DNA from: Polyangia bacterium
GTDB lineage: Bacteria > Myxococcota_A > Polyangia > Nannocystales > Nannocystaceae
Direction: 5' to 3'
Length of the DNA stretch: 64,000 nucleotides
Assembly: GCA_030424595.1 (NCBI GenBank)
Contig: JAUHWG010000026.1
Span: 104,622 to 168,621 of the forward strand
Positions 60,181-64,000 of the stretch are shown here, piece after piece. Positions within the stretch are counted from its first letter, which is position 1. Each line of letters opens with the position of its first letter. Under the pieces are notes generated by a model that saw only the letters and a program-made list of their open reading frames with translations, was not told the origin of the DNA and did no database searches. Position numbers and translations under genes: made by a program.

Positions 60181-61609
60181 CTAGTCGCGACGAGCGTTAT
60201 CGGGGTCGGTCATGAAGTGATACTCGAAGAGCGTGTCTCGAATTCCCAACGGCCACGTGCGGCTCCAGGAGCTTTCAGACTCAAATTGTCGGTAGGCGTT
60301 CTTCTCGTGGTCGAAGGTGAGGCTGTGCCAATAGATCAGGCCAGGCTCCAGGTCGAGGGTGCGCCCGTGATAGGTCAGCTGGAGGGTCGCGGTCGGGGCG
60401 TAGCTCGTCTCATCGCTGTAGCCGGCCAAGACCTGTTTGCTCCGTTTGATCTTGGTCGTGTGTTGAGTCCAGGTCACACCCAGCCTCGTCACCGACGTGC
60501 GGTACTCGTAGTAGTCCTCATAGCTGTAGTTCGGACGACGATAATCATAGAGCGCGATCTGGGAGAGATGAAGCTTCAGCTGAAGGTCGGCCTTGCTCGG
60601 CTCACGGACCTCGCGGAGCTCGACCCCACAGGAGCGAATCACGCCTAACACCATCTGCGGCAGCGTCTTGGGGATCCATTGGTGATCGTAGGCCGCAGGG
60701 GGAGACCCGCTGACCTCGATGTTCACGGTCAACCGCTCGGCGCCCGCGAAGAACTCTTTGAGCTTCTCGCGGATGATGAGGCCCTCCACCGCCAAGTCTT
60801 CCAGCTCATCAAAGCTCTTGGCCCAGGCGTCCAGGACTCGATCCCGATCGGCGGCAGAGAAAAGATCCGGGTAGTTCATGACGCAAAAGGTCAGCGCCTC
60901 CAGAGTTGGACGCTCCTGCTGGTCGAGAGCCGTGAGAAATGGGGCCACAATCCGGCGGCCGTCCTGCTCGGTCAACAGACCAGTATGAAACCCATCCTCG
61001 CTCTCCTGCGCCGCGATCCAGTCGAGCCCATGCCAAGGCTGCGGGTCGGCTTGAGACACTAAGCAAGCCAACAAAAACTCGGGGTCCGTCGAGCTGAGCT
61101 CTTGAACCGAGACTCCCATCTGAACCAGGCTCGCCAGGACGACCCGAGCCGCCCGAGGATCCTGGAGCAGGACCTCTCCAGACTCCTTAGCCAACGTCTC
61201 CAAGAGGATCCGATCGTCGGCCAAGTAGGGGCCCAGCCTGTAATCCGTCAGATCGCCGTTGAAATCGCGGCGCAACCCTGCCTCGTGGCTGGTGATCCCG
61301 AGGTTGGCGTGCAGGGCTTCAAGTCGGGCCGTCTGGTACCGTCCCCACCCTGTGCCCCACAGGGTCACCAGGAGAACGCTGAGAAGGCTGAGGGCCGAGG
61401 CGACGGGCCGTACGCCATGGCCTGGTGACCAACAAGGCGATGATCGCCACCAGCAGAAGAGCGACAATGGAGAGGTTATGATCGTTGAATAGACCCCACT
61501 TCCCCTTCGAATAGATCAGGCTTCGATTGTACGCGACAACCGCACAGAACCCTAATGCCGGGAGGGAGACCACCAGCTCCCAAGCTCGTACTGGAGACTC
61601 TTTGGTCAT
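60181..61609 (-). pseudogene. Membrane/exported protein gene with an apparent frameshift
   Basis: The first frame starts MTKESPVRAWELVVSLPALG at 61609 and holds two hydrophobic segments (VVSLPALGFCAVVAY; SIVALLLVAIIALLV). It then loses coding character at ~61435, where another frame takes over with a third helix (VASALSLLSVLLVTLWGTGWGRY) and a ~390-residue soluble domain ending at 60181 (DLQLKLHLSQIALYDYRRPNYSYEDYYEY, LTYHGRTLDLEPGLIYWHSL). The second frame alone would need a TTG start at 61467. One extra base near CCATGGCG explains the break. If the two frames are separate genes, they overlap by ~150 bp. No family recognised. GC is slightly lower than average here. Confidence 0.6.
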
Positions 61610-61766
61610 GATCCCGCTCCGAAGCTCGGAGAAGTTCTCGTCAGATCGGGAGGAAGGTCCCTCAGCATAGCGGAGTGTCTGGTGCCGGGTGACGCCGAAG
61701 CTACAGGGACTACACCGCTCAGGCCGCTACGATAGCATAGCCAAATTGCGCTGCCGAAGGTGAACC

Positions 61767-62080
61767 GGCCTACGAACGCATCTCGCGGGCCTGCTAAGGG
61801 GCCTTCAGGTCCGTACCCGCGCCGGGCTGAGCGGGGCCTCCAAGTGCGGCGGCCGGATGAAGATTCTTGAGGTCGTCACGGATCCCGAAGCCATCACCAG
61901 GCTCCTGCACGGCGCCCGCGCACCGCCGCGACCCTGTCTTCCTGGACAGTTGGGGTTGTTCGTCTGAGCCCGCGCCGAGGCGTCGCGGTCGGCTTCGCGC
62001 GTCCAGCCGCCGACCTCGCGTCGCCAAGCCCGGCAAGGGCGGTGAGTTGGCCGACGAACGCATCCCGCGGGCCTGCTGAG
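61767..62080. repeat. Pair of imperfect 32-bp direct repeats
   Basis: GGCC(T/G)ACGAACGCATC(T/C)CGCGGGCCTGCT at 61767-61798 recurs at 62049-62080, 282 bp apart, with the IS91-type C-terminal relic between them. Confidence 0.8.
61842..61967 (+). mobile_element. IS91-family transposase C-terminal fragment
   Basis: Read on the plus strand, SKCGGRMKILEVVTDPEAI followed by TRLLHGARAPP...PGQLGLFV and a TGA (61965-61967). This is the usual end of Y2 transposases (CPxCGGRMK.LEVVTDPEAI...). It has the opposite orientation to the relic at 59.6-60.0 kb and no upstream domains. Confidence 0.75.
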
Positions 62081-62192
62081 CGGTCGGCGCACCTCGTGGA
62101 GCGTCCGTGCGCCGAGCCTTCGGGGACTCAAGGAAGCAGTGGAAGGCAATGCTATGCCGCGCCTGCGAATGCTCGCCAACACTGCCGCGACC

Positions 62193-62607
62193 TCACTCGC
62201 GGGCGAGCGCCTCGCGGATCGCCGGCGCGACCAGCGAGGGCCCACGCGCGACGATCTCGAGCGCGCTGGCGTCGACCACGAGCACCTGCGGGAGCTCGTC
62301 GATCGCCGCCGCTAACGATCCCTCGGCGTCCATCAACACCGGCGTCGACAGGCCGTAGCGGGTCGCCCAGGTCCGCAGGTTGCCGGCGTCGGCGCTCTGA
62401 CCCCGACGCTCACCCCCGAGCAGGATCGTCAGCGCCCAGGTCGATCCCTGGTGAAGCTCGCGCAGCTCGGCGACCGGCGGCGCGTCGGCCCACCCCGCCG
62501 TCAGCAAGACGACGAGCGCTTCGACACCGCGCCGACTCTACCGTATCGGCGCGCTCGCGCTCCAGGACTGCGGGCACAGGCGCCGGCCAGCGCGACCGGA
62601 CGATCAT
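62193..62607 (-). pseudogene. Thioredoxin-fold protein without CxxC, probably frameshifted
   Basis: The main frame (up to 62507, TTG start) reads VVLLTAGWADAPPVAELREL...LRTWATRYGLSTPVLMDAEGSLAAAIDELPQVLVVDASALEIVARG. This matches the TlpA/peroxiredoxin layout, with GWADAPP in place of the WCxxC active site and the cis-Pro region LPQVLVVD. Just upstream another frame (start 62607) gives MIVRSRWPAPVPAVLERERADTVESA, a possible N-terminus, implying a frameshift near 62530. Without redox Cys it could not act as a normal disulfide oxidoreductase. Confidence 0.5.
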
Positions 62608-62918
62608 GGCCGGGTCGCTCGCATGCAGCCGCTAGCCTCGCGGACAGACCGCCGAATCCAGAGGGGCCGCGCCGAGACCCGGACGCGCCGCCGCCAACCG
62701 GCGACTCTGGAGGCGCGCCCTCCCCTTCGCGCTCGCGCTCCTCGCCCGCGCCAAGCAGGCCGCGCCCCACGACGAACCGCCCGAGGTCTCGTCCTCGGGC
62801 TTTTCACCCGCAGCTGGAGATCGGCGTGAAGCAGCTCCGCGTCAAGCAGCTCCGCGTCAAGCGATGTCCATGCCGAGCAGGAGCCTTGGTCCCGCCGCCG
62901 CGCCTCCATATAGGCCCT
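62608..62918. other. Intergenic, no gene recognised
   Basis: GC-rich spacer; a duplicated 15-mer AGCAGCTCCGCGTCA occurs near 62830-62860. No coding sequence identified. Confidence 0.4.
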
Positions 62919-64000
62919 CTATCGAATGTAGATCGTGTAGCGCCAGCCCGGCGTGTCCACACCCACCTCATTGCCCGTCGTACAGCAACCCTTGTCGGTA
63001 AACCAGTTGCCCCAGTGACCGTACTGGGTGACGTTCAGGTCATAGCCCCATGTGATCACCTGACCGAGGAAGCCCAGGCCAACATGAGGGTAGTTCGGGT
63101 TACTCCCGGTCCTGTAGGCCTTCGTCAGGTTCTCGGGATACGCGGTGATGTTCCCGAGGTCGGCGTAGTTGCCACAGTACGTATCGACATAGCAGGCGTT
63201 GACGAGACCGCCATTGACCGTTTTATGCCCCCAGCGCGAGACATCATCGTCAGACGACGGCGCCCACCCCCAGACGACCTCGGAAAAGTCCGTGAGGTCC
63301 AGACCTTGGCTGTAGATCGAGTCGCTGGTCGAGTCGGGCAGCACCTCCTGCGCCGCGGCGTAAGAGGTGATCGAGGCGTACATCTCCGCCGCGGCCGTGT
63401 TGTTGCCCGGCTTCTCCATCATGTTGTAGATCGCCGTCCAGCCGCCGCCGTCGAACGTCATCTCGCAGAAGACCGAGATCGGCGCGTACTGGTCGTCGGG
63501 CCCGTCGGGATCGACGGTGTAGACGCCGTCCTCCGCCGCGCCGAAGTCAAATGCGTCGCGACAGTGGCGCGGGGTCTGACAGGCGCCCTCGACGCAGAAG
63601 CCCGAGCCGCAGTCCTCCCCGACCTCGCAGGCGAGCGCGTCGGCGCAGGGCTCACAGCTCCCCCCACCACAGTCGATATCACTCTCAGCGGCGTTCTTCA
63701 CCCCATCATCGCAGGTCGCGGCGACGCAGCTGTTTGAGCAGTCATCATCGTCGACATCGTTCCCGTCATCACAGCCCTCGACCTCCTCGTAGAGGTAACC
63801 GTCGCCGCAAGAGGCCAGCACACAGGTGACCAGGCAGGCGTCGGAGTCGACGTCGTTGGCATCGTCGCACTCCTCGACCCCCTCCTGAACATAGCCATCG
63901 CCACAGGCGGCCACGAGGCAGGTGTCGGTGCACGCGTCCGTATTGTCGGCGTTCCCGTCATCGCACTCCTCGTCCTCCTCGACGATCCCGTTGCCGCACT
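62919..64000 (-). CDS. Cys-rich-repeat surface protein with fibrinogen-like C-terminal domain, 5' end outside the window
   Basis: The last ~360 residues are visible; the frame is open to the window edge. Tandem myxobacterial Cys-rich repeats (DUF4215 type) come first: CGNGIVEEDEECDDGN, CGDGYVQEGVEECDDAND, CGDGYLYEEVEGCDDGND. A linker follows with CDDGVKNAAESDIDCGGGSC and CEVGEDCGSGFCVEGAC. The C-terminal ~215 residues resemble a fibrinogen-related domain (CRDAFDFGAAEDGVYTVDPDG...ISVFCEMTFDGGGWTAIY). Likely exported and surface attached, with a lectin-like or prey-binding role. Confidence 0.9.
   Translation of the reverse strand, partial: CGNGIVEEDEECDDGNADNTDACTDTCLVAACGDGYVQEGVEECDDANDVDSDACLVTCVLASCGDGYLYEEVEGCDDGNDVDDDDCSNSCVAATCDDGVKNAAESDIDCGGGSCEPCADALACEVGEDCGSGFCVEGACQTPRHCRDAFDFGAAEDGVYTVDPDGPDDQYAPISVFCEMTFDGGGWTAIYNMMEKPGNNTAAAEMYASITSYAAAQEVLPDSTSDSIYSQGLDLTDFSEVVWGWAPSSDDDVSRWGHKTVNGGLVNACYVDTYCGNYADLGNITAYPENLTKAYRTGSNPNYPHVGLGFLGQVITWGYDLNVTQYGHWGNWFTDKGCCTTGNEVGVDTPGWRYTIYIR

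Overview
The window reads as chromosome of a high-GC myxobacterium, most likely of the Nannocystis/Plesiocystis/Enhygromyxa group. This rests on codon bias, many lipoproteins with a lipobox Cys followed by a Thr/Ser-rich linker, Cys-rich repeats of the CGDG...EECDDGN type, Kazal-type and fibrinogen-like secreted proteins, and short-period tandem repeats next to gene ends. It is an inference from composition and families; there is no rRNA here to confirm it.

Layout. 0-5 kb: the 5' part of a GAF/AAA+ activator that lacks the sigma-54 contact loop, an SDR oxidoreductase, a polytopic membrane protein, a tRNA-His with terminator and a DUF2058 protein. 5.4-15.6 kb: an Mpl murein-tripeptide ligase fused to a GNAT domain, then a rightward chain of complex I membrane-arm subunits (nuoJ, nuoK, nuoL, nuoM, nuoN) interrupted by a small exported Cys protein and by a tetrapeptide-repeat ORF, ending in a PlsC acyltransferase. 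From nuoL to plsC every junction is an ATGA overlap. NuoK, NuoL and NuoM lack residues normally essential for proton transfer; NuoN keeps them or has Arg for Lys. 15.7-24 kb: three zinc-ribbon proteins, an OmpR/HK two-component pair, pyrE, a lipoprotein and an aldo/keto reductase. 24-28 kb: two secreted lipoproteins (one with an IgGFc-binding-like domain) and a YhhN lysoplasmalogenase. 28-32.2 kb: a tightly packed leftward operon of a TonB-like protein, a seven-repeat RCC1 lipoprotein (apparently CTG-initiated), an ECF sigma factor and a membrane protein with a second TonB-like domain. 32-38 kb: membrane and surface lipoproteins and a ChaN-like lipoprotein. 38-44 kb: a SUKH-like protein, a membrane coiled-coil protein, a formate dehydrogenase large subunit and an alpha/beta hydrolase. 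44-54.3 kb: a frameshifted lipoprotein, a GIDE-like protein, an adenylate cyclase, Tag glycosylase, a spermidine-synthase-like membrane protein, a penicillin/AHL-type acylase and a divergently placed AraC regulator. 54.3-64 kb: a methyltransferase and an atypical kinase followed by a decayed stretch with two IS91-type transposase relics and several frameshifted genes, ending in the 3' part of a Cys-repeat/fibrinogen-like surface protein.

Most promising leads for new biology: the TonB/RCC1/ECF/TonB operon (28-32.2 kb), which looks like a self-contained envelope-signalling unit, and the nuoJKLMN cluster with remodelled proton channels and a translationally coupled repeat protein between nuoL and nuoM.
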